From assembly GCA_042408955.1 (NCBI GenBank), contig JBHOQQ010000017.1, positions 1-64,000 on the forward strand: a stretch of DNA of 64,000 nucleotides. The letters are read 5' to 3'. A model generated the notes under the pieces. It was not told the origin of the DNA. It made no database searches and saw only the letters and a list, made by a program, of their open reading frames with translations. The position numbers were made by a program, and so were the translations under genes. Positions within the stretch are counted from its first letter, which is position 1, and each line of letters opens with the position of its first letter. The DNA comes from CALGSZ01 sp042408955 (GTDB lineage Bacteria > Chloroflexota > Chloroflexia > Thermomicrobiales > UBA6265). Of this stretch, positions 20,316 to 28,864 are shown in pieces.

Positions 20316-20639
20316 TCACGAGGATTCGGGTGGCATGTCTCCGAACATAGGTTGGGCGTCTCGCGAGGTGTGGAGAATGCGAAGAACGCGAACTTCGCTG
20401 CCCATGACAAGATAGAAGATGATATGCACTCCTATCACATAGCTTCGCAAGTTCGGTATGAGGTCGTCTCTTGGCCGGCCAAGATCCGGATGACGACTGA
20501 GTGTCAACAAGGCACGCTGGATTCGGGCCCGATAGGCATCGCGCTGCTCGCTTCCCCAAGCCTCATAGCTGTATTGGAGGAGATCACGCAAATCATCGCG
20601 AGCCTCCTTGGTAAGGCGTAGCCTACGGCTTGACCTCAT
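20316..20639 (-). CDS. parE: ParE-type toxin (RelE/ParE superfamily)
   Basis: Type II toxin, 107 aa. The start RRLRLTKEARDDLRDLLQYS, the middle LLTLSRHPDLGRPRDDL, and the end SYVIGVHIIFYLVM with VRVLRILHTSRD match the RelE/ParE fold; ParE members poison DNA gyrase, RelE members cut mRNA, and the ParD-like partner favours ParE. ATG 20639 overlaps the antitoxin gene end by 17 bp, so translation is coupled. The module lies directly upstream of sdhA and between two 45-bp repeats. Confidence 0.88.
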   Translation of the reverse strand: MRSSRRLRLTKEARDDLRDLLQYSYEAWGSEQRDAYRARIQRALLTLSRHPDLGRPRDDLIPNLRSYVIGVHIIFYLVMGSEVRVLRILHTSRDAQPMFGDMPPESS

Positions 20640-20910
20640 CCCGAATCGGCTCGTTGCAGCGTGATCGCTCCTCTGCTTCGCGGCTTAGCTCGTCCAAGAG
20701 CTCGGGGGTGAAATCGATGAGTTCGCCACGCATCGCCTGATCTTCCCCAACACGTAGATCGGCCTGTAAACGAGCCAATCGTTGGTCGTGCTCTTCGAGT
20801 AGACGCACCGCCGCGAGCAAGGCATCGGTCGTATCACGAAAGCGGCCCCGCTCAACGAGTACCCGCAGCCGCTCTTCGATGTCGAGAGGAAATCGCTGAG
20901 CCAAATGCAA
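20623..20910 (-). CDS. parD: ParD-like antitoxin
   Basis: Ribbon-helix-helix type antitoxin, about 95 aa: a short beta-strand/helix start (FPLDIEERLRVLVERGRF), then DALLAAVRLLEEHDQRLARL typical of ParD C-terminal helices, and an extended acidic tail. It should bind its own promoter and neutralise the ParE partner. The frame is open upstream to 21318, but the predicted promoter at 20969-20997 implies a start below about 20960; TTG 20910 is the best fit though its ribosome site (GGCGGG) is weak. Confidence 0.75.
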   Translation of the reverse strand: MHLAQRFPLDIEERLRVLVERGRFRDTTDALLAAVRLLEEHDQRLARLQADLRVGEDQAMRGELIDFTPELLDELSREAEERSRCNEPIRDEVKP

Positions 20911-20934
20911 CCCGCCTTTGCGCCAAACTGGGAC

Positions 20935-20979
20935 CCGGCCCGCGCGGCCCGACAACCGCTCCAGGGCAACCGTATCGCC
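20935..20979. repeat. 45-bp direct repeat, copy 2 (upstream of parD)
   Basis: Exact copy of 20170-20214. On the minus strand it supplies the -10 and early leader of the parDE transcript. Located in the 200-bp divergent gap between parD and the plus-strand M20 peptidase. Confidence 0.92.
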
Positions 20980-20997
20980 GCAGAGCAGCAGTGTCAA
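20969..20997 (-). promoter_or_regulatory. Predicted promoter of parDE
   Basis: TTGACA (20997-20992), 17-bp spacer, TACGGT (20974-20969) on the minus strand: same hexamers and spacing as the sdhA promoter, but a different spacer sequence apart from its last five bases. The start would be near 20962, about 50 nt before the antitoxin start. Confidence 0.65.
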
Positions 20998-21114
20998 GAT
21001 GCCGATTGCGCCACTGGTTGCCGCGTGTCTCCCTGCGTCGTCGGCTATACTTACAGGCATCCGGGTGATGATTGCTGCCCGTGTGTCTTTCCGTCTCCCC
21101 AAGATGAGGATTGC

Positions 21115-22311
21115 ATGACGCCACCTCCGAATCGGAATCTGCTGGCCAGCGACGGCCGCATCACCCACGCGATCAAGGACGTTGCGGCTGCCTACCAACC
21201 AGCGGTTGTTGACCTCGCTTGTCTCATCGCGGCGATCCCCGCGCCAACGAACCAGGAAGCCGAGCGCAGCCGGTTTGTCGCCCAGCGCATGACGGAGCTG
21301 GGCGCTGAGCTCGTGCACATTGACGATATTGGCGACGTCGTCGGACGGATCCGTGGTGTGCGCTCACAACCAGCGCTGCTCCTGGCCGCGCACATCGACA
21401 CAGTCTTTCCCCGCTCCACGTCCCTTGCTCAGACGCGGAGCAATGGCCGCATTGCCGGGCCCGGCATCGGCGATAACAGCCTCGGCGTGGCTTCGGTGCT
21501 CATGATGCCGCGCATGCTTGAGGCACTTGGTGTGCGACCGGCCGTCGACATCCTCTTGACGGGAAACGTTGGAGAAGAGGGGCTGGGCAACTTGCGGGGC
21601 ATCCGCGCGGTGATGGACGCCCATCCCGAGATTGGCGCGGTGATCGCTGTCGAAGGGCACAACTTGGGCCGTGTGACGCATGTCGCGGTGGGAAGTCGCC
21701 GCTTGCGCGTCCGGGTAACCGGTCCAGGTGGCCATTCCTGGGGAGATTTCGGCAATCCGAACGCGATCCATGTCGCCGCGGAGATCGTCGCGGAGCTTGC
21801 GCGCTTGCCGCTGCCCCACACACCGAAGACCACACTGAGCGTGGGAACATTCCATGGCGGCATCTCGGTCAACACGATTGCGCCGGATGCTGAGTTCGTC
21901 GTTGACTTGCGTTCGGTCGAGGAAGATGCCCTCCGGCGGCTGGCCGAGCGGGTGGATCTCGTCTTGCGCGCTCCCCGGCGTGGGGTGACAGTGGACGTCG
22001 AGGTGTTGGGTGTTCGTCCTGCAGGCGTCGTCTCGCCAACGAGTCGCATTGTGCGCCTGGCCATCGAAACACTTGAAGCGCTGAGCATCCCACCGACTGG
22101 TGATGCCTCCAGCACAGATGCGAATATTCCGATCAGCCGCGGCATTCCCGCGGTGTGTATCGGTCTCACGACCGGTGGCAACGTCCACCGCGAGGATGAA
22201 TATATTGAGACGGCGCCGCTAGCCGCTGGCCTCACCCAGCTTCTCTCGCTCAGCCTGGCCGTCGCCGATGAGCTTGCCGCTGGCACGATCGCTCCTCGTC
22301 CTGGCTCGTAG
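21115..22311 (+). CDS. M20 family peptidase (PepT/tripeptidase-like)
   Basis: Zinc metallopeptidase, 398 aa. Metal-site motifs: LLLAAHIDTVFPRS near residue 90, GPGIGDNSLGVAS near 118 (Asp bridging ligand), GNVGEEGLGNLRG near 151, and VEGHNLG; the dimerisation domain includes GPGGHSWGDFGNPNA. The last ligand is in GGNVHREDEYI near 365. Start at ATG 21115 with GAGGA at 4-nt spacing; the upstream extension covers the 45-bp repeat and is not protein-like. Divergent from parDE. Likely intracellular peptide breakdown; exact substrate unknown. Confidence 0.88.
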   Translation: MTPPPNRNLLASDGRITHAIKDVAAAYQPAVVDLACLIAAIPAPTNQEAERSRFVAQRMTELGAELVHIDDIGDVVGRIRGVRSQPALLLAAHIDTVFPRSTSLAQTRSNGRIAGPGIGDNSLGVASVLMMPRMLEALGVRPAVDILLTGNVGEEGLGNLRGIRAVMDAHPEIGAVIAVEGHNLGRVTHVAVGSRRLRVRVTGPGGHSWGDFGNPNAIHVAAEIVAELARLPLPHTPKTTLSVGTFHGGISVNTIAPDAEFVVDLRSVEEDALRRLAERVDLVLRAPRRGVTVDVEVLGVRPAGVVSPTSRIVRLAIETLEALSIPPTGDASSTDANIPISRGIPAVCIGLTTGGNVHREDEYIETAPLAAGLTQLLSLSLAVADELAAGTIAPRPGS

Positions 22312-22379
22312 TCGTAACCCGATGGGGTGCACGATCCTTCGCAAACAGCTTGTCAGAGCGGGCGCCACAGGGTGGAACC

Positions 22380-25280
22380 GTGAGCGTGAGTGATCAATTC
22401 GCTGCGCTCGATATTGAAGCGACGGGAATGGACCCCGCTCGCCACGACATCATCGAGGTGGCAGTGGTGGTCTTCTCGCGCGAACGGGAGATCGACCGGT
22501 TCTCCAGCCTGATTCGGCCACGTGGCCGGTTATCCCTCGATATGGCTGGTCTCACGGGAATCAGCCCGCGCGAGCTCAGATCCGCACCAGGAATCGAGCA
22601 GGTTGCGCCAATCATCCGCCGGATGACCACTGGTCGCCCAATCATCGGGCACTCGGTCGATCTCGATGTAGCGATGCTTGGCGCGGCTGGGGTGAGCCTG
22701 CCAAGTGTCGTATATGACACGCATCTGCTTGCGACCCTGCTCCTGCCGGATTTGCCGAATTATTCGCTCCAAACCGTTGCGACTGCTCTGGGCGTCACCA
22801 TTGCCGACAGCCACCGCGCTTTGGAGGACGCGCTCGTCACGGTGGAGGTGTTTCGCGCCTTGCTGGCCCGCATCGACGCACTTGACAGCACGTTGCTTGA
22901 GCGCGTGGCGACGCTCAGTCGGAGCGCTGGCTGGCCCGTAGCCGAACTTTTTCTGGCCGCGGCGCGCCGGAAGCCCTCCGGTCCGCTGTTCGCTCAACAA
23001 GGGGCGGATCAGCAGCCAACCCTGGAGATGAAGTTCTTGGTACCGCGGGACAAGCCCGAGCCGCTCCGGCGAACCGGATCGAAAGCGCCTGTTGATGAGC
23101 GGTCGGTCGCGGCAATGCTGGCGCCCGGCGGTGCCTTTAGCCGGGTTGTGCCGTTCTACGAGCACCGGCCAGCGCAAGAAACGATGGCGCGCGCAGTGAC
23201 CCGAGCATTCAATGGCGATCACCACCTTCTGGTTGAGGCTGGGACAGGCACGGGCAAGAGCGTGGCGTATCTGCTGCCGGCGGTGCTCCACGCCCGGGAG
23301 CGCGGCGAAACCGTGGTCGTCTCGACCAATACGCTCGCTTTGCAAGACCAGCTCTTTCGCAAGGATATCCCGGATTTGCAGCGCGCGCTGGCCGGCGCTG
23401 GTGGCTCCGTTCCCTTCGAGGCAGCCATCCTGAAAGGACGCCAGAATTACCTCTGCTTGCGGCGGTGGTTCGCAGCCCAGCGGCAGCCCGTCACGAGTTC
23501 TGAGGAGGCAGGTCTCCGGGCCAAAATTCTCCTTTGGCTCGGCTCGACCACGACTGGAGACCGCGCGGAGCTGCGTCTCAGTGCTGAGGAAGAGGCAGCC
23601 TTTCGCCACGTTTCGGCAGAAGGAGAGGCGTGCGTTCCGGCGAAGTGTGTGTTCAACCAGCGCAATCAATGTTTCTTGTTCCGCGCCCGTCGCCAGGCCG
23701 AGCACGCCCACGTTGTGGTGGTCAACCACGCGCTCTTGCTCTCCGATACGCTTGAAGGCGGCACCGTCTTGCCGGATTACGAGCGCCTCATCGTGGACGA
23801 GGCTCACCACCTTGAGGATCAAGCGACGACCCAGTTTGGCTTTTCCGTCAGCGAACATGCGATCTTGGATATCCTCGACATCATCATTAAGCCCGAGGGT
23901 CCAGCCTTCGGCGGCCTCATTCAGAGCGCCATCAACGAGCTCGCGCGCCTGGCGACCGATGCCGAAAGCCGGAAACGGGTCGCCGCGGCCCTTGAACGGG
24001 GACAGCAGCTCCTGGGACCCGTCAACGTGGCCAAGACGGCGGCGAACGATTTGTTCCTTCGCCTCCGCGACCTGGTGGACCAAGAGGGGATGGGAGCCGC
24101 GGGGTATGAACGCAGCGTTCGGTTGACTCCGGCGGTGCGGCGGCGTGGCGAGTGGATCGAAGTAGAGATTGCCTGGGAGCGACTCGACCGCGAATTGACC
24201 ACGATCGAGGGTGAGCTTGTCTGGTTCCTTGAAACGCTCGAACGCGTGGTTCCGGATCAACAAGATGCTCTTGAGACTGTTGTCGATCTGGCGGAAGATG
24301 TGGTGCTGGAGCTTACAAATGCCCTGCGGGCGCTCGCCGACGTGCGTGTGCGGCTTGCCGAAAGCGTGATTGACCCAAGCGCGGAGGCCGTGTACTGGGT
24401 CGAGCGCGAGATGAGCCGCGGTGGAGTCAGCTTGCGCGCGGCGCCGCTGAGCGTCGGGCCGCTCCTGCGCGACCGCGTGTTTGCTCCGCTCCGTACGGCC
24501 ATTCTCACCTCGGCGACGCTGACCACGGATGGCAGCTTTGACTACATCCGGGAGCGTGTAGGGCTGGAGGATGCCGACGAGCTCAGCGTGCCGTCGCCGT
24601 TCGATTACGAGCGGTCGACGTTGTTATATCTGGTTGACGATATCCCTGAGCCAAGCGCGCCACGCTATCAGAAGAGCGTGGAGGATACCCTCGTCAACCT
24701 CGCGATGGCCACGGGCGGTCGCATGCTCGTGCTCTTTACCTCGCATGCCGCGCTGCAAGCGACATACCGGGCGATTCGGGTCCCCCTGGAAGACCATGGC
24801 GTGATCGTCCTGGCGCAACGTACGGATGGGAGCGCGCGCCAGCTCATCGAGCGCCTCAAGCATTCCTCGAACATCGTGCTGCTCGGTACGTCGACATTTT
24901 GGGAAGGCGTTGATATCGTCGGGCCGGCGCTGAGCGTGTTAGTGATGACCAAACTGCCGTTCGCGGTGCCGACCGATCCCGTCTTCGCTGCGCGCAGCGA
25001 AGGCTTTGACGAGCCGTTCACGCAGTACGCCGTGCCTCAAGCGGTGCTGAAATTTAAGCAAGGGTTCGGACGCTTGATTCGATCGAGCCAGGACCGGGGC
25101 ATCTGCGTGATTTTGGATCGGCGCATCCTCTCAAAGCGGTATGGGCAATCGTTTATTCAATCGCTTCCCCAATGCTCGGTGGTCGTTGGCAGCGCGGGTG
25201 ATCTTCCTCGCGCTGCCGTAGAGTGGTTAGAGCATCCATCGGCTCGCTTGGCACATCGCGGTGGTAACCCGTCCCGCTAA
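22380..25280 (+). CDS. dinG: DinG-type ATP-dependent DNA helicase with N-terminal DEDDh exonuclease
   Basis: Fusion of a DnaQ-like 3'-5' exonuclease (DIEATGMDPARHDIIE near residue 10, HSVDLDVAML, and HRALEDALVT near 140) to an XPD/DinG superfamily 2 helicase. Walker A EAGTGTGKSVAYLLP near residue 286, DEAH as VDEAHHLED near 473, and motif VI GFGRLIRSSQDRG near 892. The iron-sulfur site is kept: YLCLRRW plus CVPAKCVFNQRNQC give four cysteines. 966 aa, usual for the fused form known from Firmicutes. GTG 22380 preferred to TTG 22350. Role: unwinding DNA/R-loop structures in repair. Confidence 0.92.
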   Translation: MSVSDQFAALDIEATGMDPARHDIIEVAVVVFSREREIDRFSSLIRPRGRLSLDMAGLTGISPRELRSAPGIEQVAPIIRRMTTGRPIIGHSVDLDVAMLGAAGVSLPSVVYDTHLLATLLLPDLPNYSLQTVATALGVTIADSHRALEDALVTVEVFRALLARIDALDSTLLERVATLSRSAGWPVAELFLAAARRKPSGPLFAQQGADQQPTLEMKFLVPRDKPEPLRRTGSKAPVDERSVAAMLAPGGAFSRVVPFYEHRPAQETMARAVTRAFNGDHHLLVEAGTGTGKSVAYLLPAVLHARERGETVVVSTNTLALQDQLFRKDIPDLQRALAGAGGSVPFEAAILKGRQNYLCLRRWFAAQRQPVTSSEEAGLRAKILLWLGSTTTGDRAELRLSAEEEAAFRHVSAEGEACVPAKCVFNQRNQCFLFRARRQAEHAHVVVVNHALLLSDTLEGGTVLPDYERLIVDEAHHLEDQATTQFGFSVSEHAILDILDIIIKPEGPAFGGLIQSAINELARLATDAESRKRVAAALERGQQLLGPVNVAKTAANDLFLRLRDLVDQEGMGAAGYERSVRLTPAVRRRGEWIEVEIAWERLDRELTTIEGELVWFLETLERVVPDQQDALETVVDLAEDVVLELTNALRALADVRVRLAESVIDPSAEAVYWVEREMSRGGVSLRAAPLSVGPLLRDRVFAPLRTAILTSATLTTDGSFDYIRERVGLEDADELSVPSPFDYERSTLLYLVDDIPEPSAPRYQKSVEDTLVNLAMATGGRMLVLFTSHAALQATYRAIRVPLEDHGVIVLAQRTDGSARQLIERLKHSSNIVLLGTSTFWEGVDIVGPALSVLVMTKLPFAVPTDPVFAARSEGFDEPFTQYAVPQAVLKFKQGFGRLIRSSQDRGICVILDRRILSKRYGQSFIQSLPQCSVVVGSAGDLPRAAVEWLEHPSARLAHRGGNPSR

Positions 25281-25288
25281 CGAGGGAC

Positions 25289-25325
25289 CGCCTCCGCTCG
25301 ACCTTGACGAACGGGCGCGGAGGCG
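25289..25325. terminator. Hairpin between dinG and glpX
   Basis: CGCCTCCGC (25289-25297) and GCGGAGGCG (25317-25325) form a perfect 9-bp stem with a 19-nt loop just after the dinG stop. There is no T-run after it, so it may be a weak or Rho-assisted terminator or an mRNA-processing structure. Confidence 0.4.
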
Positions 25326-25355
25326 AAGGAAAAGCGTGAACATGGGAGGGACAGG

Positions 25356-26360
25356 ATGAGTGTGTCAGCATCTGCAATTGATCGTAACCTGGCGTTGGAG
25401 CTTGCACGCGTGACCGAAGCAGCCGCGTTGATGGCGGCCCGGTGGATGGGAAGGGGAGATAAGGAAGCGGCCGACCAGGCTGCCGTTGATGCGATGCGCC
25501 TCGTCCTTGGCTCGATCGCTATGGACGGCATCGTTGTCATCGGGGAAGGGGCGAAGGACGAGGCGCCGATGCTCTACGTCGGCGAACAGGTCGGCTGTGC
25601 GAGCGAACCGAAAGTGGATATCGCCGTCGATCCGATCGATGGCACTCGCCTCCTGTCACTTGGCATGCCGAATGCGATCTCTGTTGTTGCACTGGCCGAC
25701 CGCGGAGCGATGTTTTCCTCTCCGGACATCGCGTATATGGAAAAGATCGCGGTAGGTCCGGAAGCAGCCGGTGTCATCGACCTCGACCTGAGCCCGACGG
25801 AGAACCTCAAGCGGATCGCGCGGGCAAAGCACCGGGAGATCAACGATCTGCTTGTCGTGATCCTGGATCGTCCCCGCCATGAAGAGTTGATTGCCGAGAT
25901 CCGGCGTGCCGGAGCGCGGATTAAGCTGATCACCGACGGCGACGTCGCGGGCGCTTTGATGGCCGCCATGCCGGGAACGGGAATCGATGCGTTGTTTGGC
26001 ATCGGGGGCGCGCCCGAAGCGGTGGTCGCAGCGTGTGCCCTCAAGTGCATCGGTGGCGACATGCAATGCCGGCTCTGGCCGAGAAACGACGAGGAGCGGA
26101 GAATCGCTCAGGAAAAGGGGATCAACCTGCACCGGAAGCACTCGATAGAGGATCTCGTGGCAGGCGATAACGTCTTCTTCTCGGCAACCGGCATCACGGA
26201 TGGGGAGCTGCTCCGGGGCGTGCGATTCTATGGCAGCGGTGCGTCCACCCAGTCGCTAGTGATGCGCTCCCGGTCAGGAACGGTCCGGCGGATAGATGCG
26301 GAGCACAAGCTGTGGAAGCTGCGCCAGATCGGCGCGCCTCAATATCTCAGCCATTTGTAA
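25356..26360 (+). CDS. glpX: Class II fructose-1,6-bisphosphatase
   Basis: Removes the 1-phosphate of fructose-1,6-bisphosphate in gluconeogenesis (some homologues also act on sedoheptulose-1,7-bisphosphate). 334 aa, full length. Metal/phosphate motif VDPIDGTRLLSLGMPNA near residue 91, GEGAKDEAPMLYVGE near 66, ITDGDVAGALMAAMPG near 193 and GIGGAPEAVVAACALKC near 214. ATG with GGGAGGGACAGG upstream. Single gene between dinG and the rho leader. Confidence 0.95.
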   Translation: MSVSASAIDRNLALELARVTEAAALMAARWMGRGDKEAADQAAVDAMRLVLGSIAMDGIVVIGEGAKDEAPMLYVGEQVGCASEPKVDIAVDPIDGTRLLSLGMPNAISVVALADRGAMFSSPDIAYMEKIAVGPEAAGVIDLDLSPTENLKRIARAKHREINDLLVVILDRPRHEELIAEIRRAGARIKLITDGDVAGALMAAMPGTGIDALFGIGGAPEAVVAACALKCIGGDMQCRLWPRNDEERRIAQEKGINLHRKHSIEDLVAGDNVFFSATGITDGELLRGVRFYGSGASTQSLVMRSRSGTVRRIDAEHKLWKLRQIGAPQYLSHL

Positions 26361-26866
26361 CGCGATCCAGGCCGCCGCGCCGGGATGGTCACCATCACCG
26401 ATATAACGAAAGTTGATCGCACGGCAGGGAGGATGCGATCCTCGCGCTCGCCAGCCGAGATCGGGAAAGAAGGGCAGCGGGAGCGATAAGGTTTTGAGCA
26501 GGCGATGCGAGACCGAGAAAGGATGGATTGACGAACGGAGATGAGAGTGTTAGGATAGTGGTGCGCCTTGGTAGGCAAACGTGGCCCCTGCCTGCCGCTG
26601 ATTCACCTAGGGTTTTCAGGAGCGCCCGCCCGCTGGCTCTTCGTACGGCGCCAATGGTGTCGCGCGCTCGGAGCGTGACACTGACAACGCGATACGCAGG
26701 CCGGAGCTCGTGCGAGTTTCCGCCGCCTTTGGGTGCGTGCAATGCACCCTCACCCCAACGCTATGCCCAGTCGTGATCACACTGTTGAAGCAAACCACCA
26801 CAGAGCGGCGCCCGGTTGGCGCGCTCGCCGCGTCATCCGCACACAATTCAATAGGGAGGAAGTCCG
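26361..26866 (+). other. Intergenic region with long rho leader
   Basis: 506 bp without a supportable gene. The first ~165 bp show nothing clear. A good promoter lies at 26528-26556, leaving a ~300-nt untranslated leader before rho. Long leaders that allow Rho to terminate its own message are known in other bacteria; whether this one works so is inference. The ribosome site GGAGGA is at 26855-26860. Confidence 0.6.
26528..26556 (+). promoter_or_regulatory. Predicted promoter of rho
   Basis: TTGACG (26528-26533), 17-bp spacer, TAGGAT (26551-26556): five of six and four of six matches to the sigma70 consensus, at ideal spacing. Transcription would start near 26562. Confidence 0.6.
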
Positions 26867-28594
26867 TTGACGAACCAGGAAACCATGACAATTGAGCCGG
26901 AAACGACGACGAAGCCGGCACCAAAGACACGCGTGTCGCGCTCACGCAAGAAGACGGCCGAGGCTACCGAGCAGACCGTGTTGCTCACGTCCGCAAACGA
27001 GCCGGTGACGACCGCAGCCCAGGAACAGGCAACCGCAGATCCTGCTGTATCTGCCGTGGCCGACGCGGCGTTAGCTCCTCAGCCCACGCCTGCTTCCGTC
27101 GAAGGGCCGGAGGCGACGGGCGAGATGGAGCGGCCTCGCTCGCGGCGTCCTCGCCCAGAGCGGGAAGCGCGAGAAGCCCGGGAGGGGACCACGATGCCCA
27201 ACGGCCGAGATAACCGGGACGCTCGCGATGCGCGTGAATCCCGCGAATCCAACAGAGAGCGGACGAATTCCGCTGCCACGCAGACCAAGGCGCGGCCTGC
27301 TGCGGCTCCAGCCGTACAGCAGACCCGTAACGGCAACCTGCCGTACTTCACGGTCACCGAGCTTGAGGCGATGCCATTGGAGGAGATGTACGAGCTGGCG
27401 CGCCAGTTCGGCCTCCAGGGCTACACACGCATGAAGCACCCGGACCTCATCACCGCGCTGCTGAAGGCTCGGACCGAGGCCGAGGGCAATATCTTTGGTG
27501 ACGGCGTACTTGAGATTATCGAGGACGGATTTGGCTTCTTGCGCGGTCCGCGCCTCCTGCCGGGGCCGGACGATATTTACGTCTCGCAATCGCAAATCCG
27601 GCGCTTCGGCTTGCGGACTGGCGACCGTGTCTCCGGCCAGGTTCGGCCCCCGAAAGACAATGAAAAGTTCTACAGCTTGCTCCGGGTCGAGGCGGTCAAT
27701 GGCGTCGATCCCGAAACGGCTCGCCGCCGGCCTAGCTTCGATTCCCTGACACCAATCTTCCCGCTCGAACTGATCAATCTCGAAACCCAGCCGCACATCC
27801 TTTCCACGCGCATTTTGAACCTCGTCGCTCCGATCGGACGCGGTCAGCGCGGATTGATCGTGTCGCCGCCGAAGGCCGGCAAGACCCTCTTGCTCAAGGC
27901 CATTGCGAACGGGATCACGACCAATTGCCCGGACATGCACCTGATGGTCTGTCTGATTGGTGAGCGTCCAGAGGAAGTCACCGATATGAAGCGCTCCGTC
28001 GAAGGGGAGGTGATTTCCTCAACATTCGATGAGCCGGTCGAGGATCACACCAAGGTCGCGGAGATGGCGCTGGAGCGGGCAAAGCGGCTCGTCGAAGCGG
28101 GACGGGATGTCGTCATTCTGCTGGACTCGATCACCCGGCTCGCCCGCGCTTATAACCTCGCGGTTCCACCGAGCGGACGCACGCTTTCGGGCGGTATTGA
28201 TCCAGTCGCGCTCTATCCGCCGAAGCGATTCTTCGGCGCGGCACGGAACATCGAGGGCGGTGGCTCGCTGACCATCGTCGCCACCTGCCTCGTCGACACC
28301 GGGTCCCGCATGGACGACGTGATCTACGAGGAGTTCAAGGGCACCGGCAATATGGAGCTTCACCTTGACCGGAAGCTCGCCGAGCGCCGCATCTACCCGG
28401 CAATCGATATCCAGCGCTCCGGCACGCGGCGTGAGGAGTTGTTGCTCGACGAGACTACGCTGCGGCAAGTCTGGACCATGCGGCGGATGGTCTCGATGCT
28501 CGGCGGCACCGAAGGCACCGAGCTGGTGCTCGGCCGCCTGGCCAAGACCTCAAGCAACGCCGAATTCCTCGCCACATTGCACAAGGATATCTAG
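26867..28594 (+). CDS. rho: Transcription termination factor Rho
   Basis: Hexameric RNA-dependent ATPase that ends transcription, 575 aa. The first ~155 residues are a charged, low-complexity Arg/Glu/Ala-rich extension, as in many high-GC bacteria. Then the N-terminal helix bundle (LPYFTVTELEAMPLEEMYEL), the cold-shock-like RNA-binding fold (EDGFGFLRGP ... DIYVSQSQIRRFGL) and the RecA-like core with Walker A SPPKAGKTLLLKA near residue 333, GERPEEVTDM, and LLDSITRLARAYN. TTG start with GGAGGA at 6-nt spacing; ATG 26885 is an alternative. Confidence 0.96.
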   Translation: MTNQETMTIEPETTTKPAPKTRVSRSRKKTAEATEQTVLLTSANEPVTTAAQEQATADPAVSAVADAALAPQPTPASVEGPEATGEMERPRSRRPRPEREAREAREGTTMPNGRDNRDARDARESRESNRERTNSAATQTKARPAAAPAVQQTRNGNLPYFTVTELEAMPLEEMYELARQFGLQGYTRMKHPDLITALLKARTEAEGNIFGDGVLEIIEDGFGFLRGPRLLPGPDDIYVSQSQIRRFGLRTGDRVSGQVRPPKDNEKFYSLLRVEAVNGVDPETARRRPSFDSLTPIFPLELINLETQPHILSTRILNLVAPIGRGQRGLIVSPPKAGKTLLLKAIANGITTNCPDMHLMVCLIGERPEEVTDMKRSVEGEVISSTFDEPVEDHTKVAEMALERAKRLVEAGRDVVILLDSITRLARAYNLAVPPSGRTLSGGIDPVALYPPKRFFGAARNIEGGGSLTIVATCLVDTGSRMDDVIYEEFKGTGNMELHLDRKLAERRIYPAIDIQRSGTRREELLLDETTLRQVWTMRRMVSMLGGTEGTELVLGRLAKTSSNAEFLATLHKDI

Positions 28595-28617
28595 CCGGCA
28601 AGTACAGGCGCAGAGAC

Positions 28618-28658
28618 CCGGTGGCCGCCAATCAGGGTTTGCCCTTGGCGGCCATCGG
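28618..28658. terminator. Hairpin downstream of rho
   Basis: TGGCCGCCAA (28622-28631) pairs perfectly with TTGGCGGCCA (28645-28654) around a 13-nt loop; the stem extends to about 14 bp with one G-U. It starts ~25 nt after the rho stop. No U-tract follows, so it may act as a terminator of the T-poor type or a 3'-end stabiliser. Confidence 0.5.
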
Positions 28659-28864
28659 CAAGCATTGCCCGCACGAGGTTGCCCACAAGCCAGTTTCGGT
28701 GTGGCGCGTTTCACGAAGAGATCAGCCACTGCTGGCCGCAGACCAAATCCGCCCTGCACGCGGCATCCCGGACCGGCGCGTCTGCCAGTACAATGCGGGC
28801 AAGGCGCAACGGGGGTGGCCCTCACGGCGATGAGCGGCCACGTTTACGGGAGGAGTGCCAGCAG

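Noticed and set aside
20905..21114. N-terminal extension of the M20 peptidase
   Set aside because: It runs through the 45-bp promoter repeat and is not family-like; ATG 21115 has a ribosome site.
20911..21318. Upstream extension of the antitoxin frame
   Set aside because: It would start before the predicted promoter and overlaps the divergent peptidase gene.
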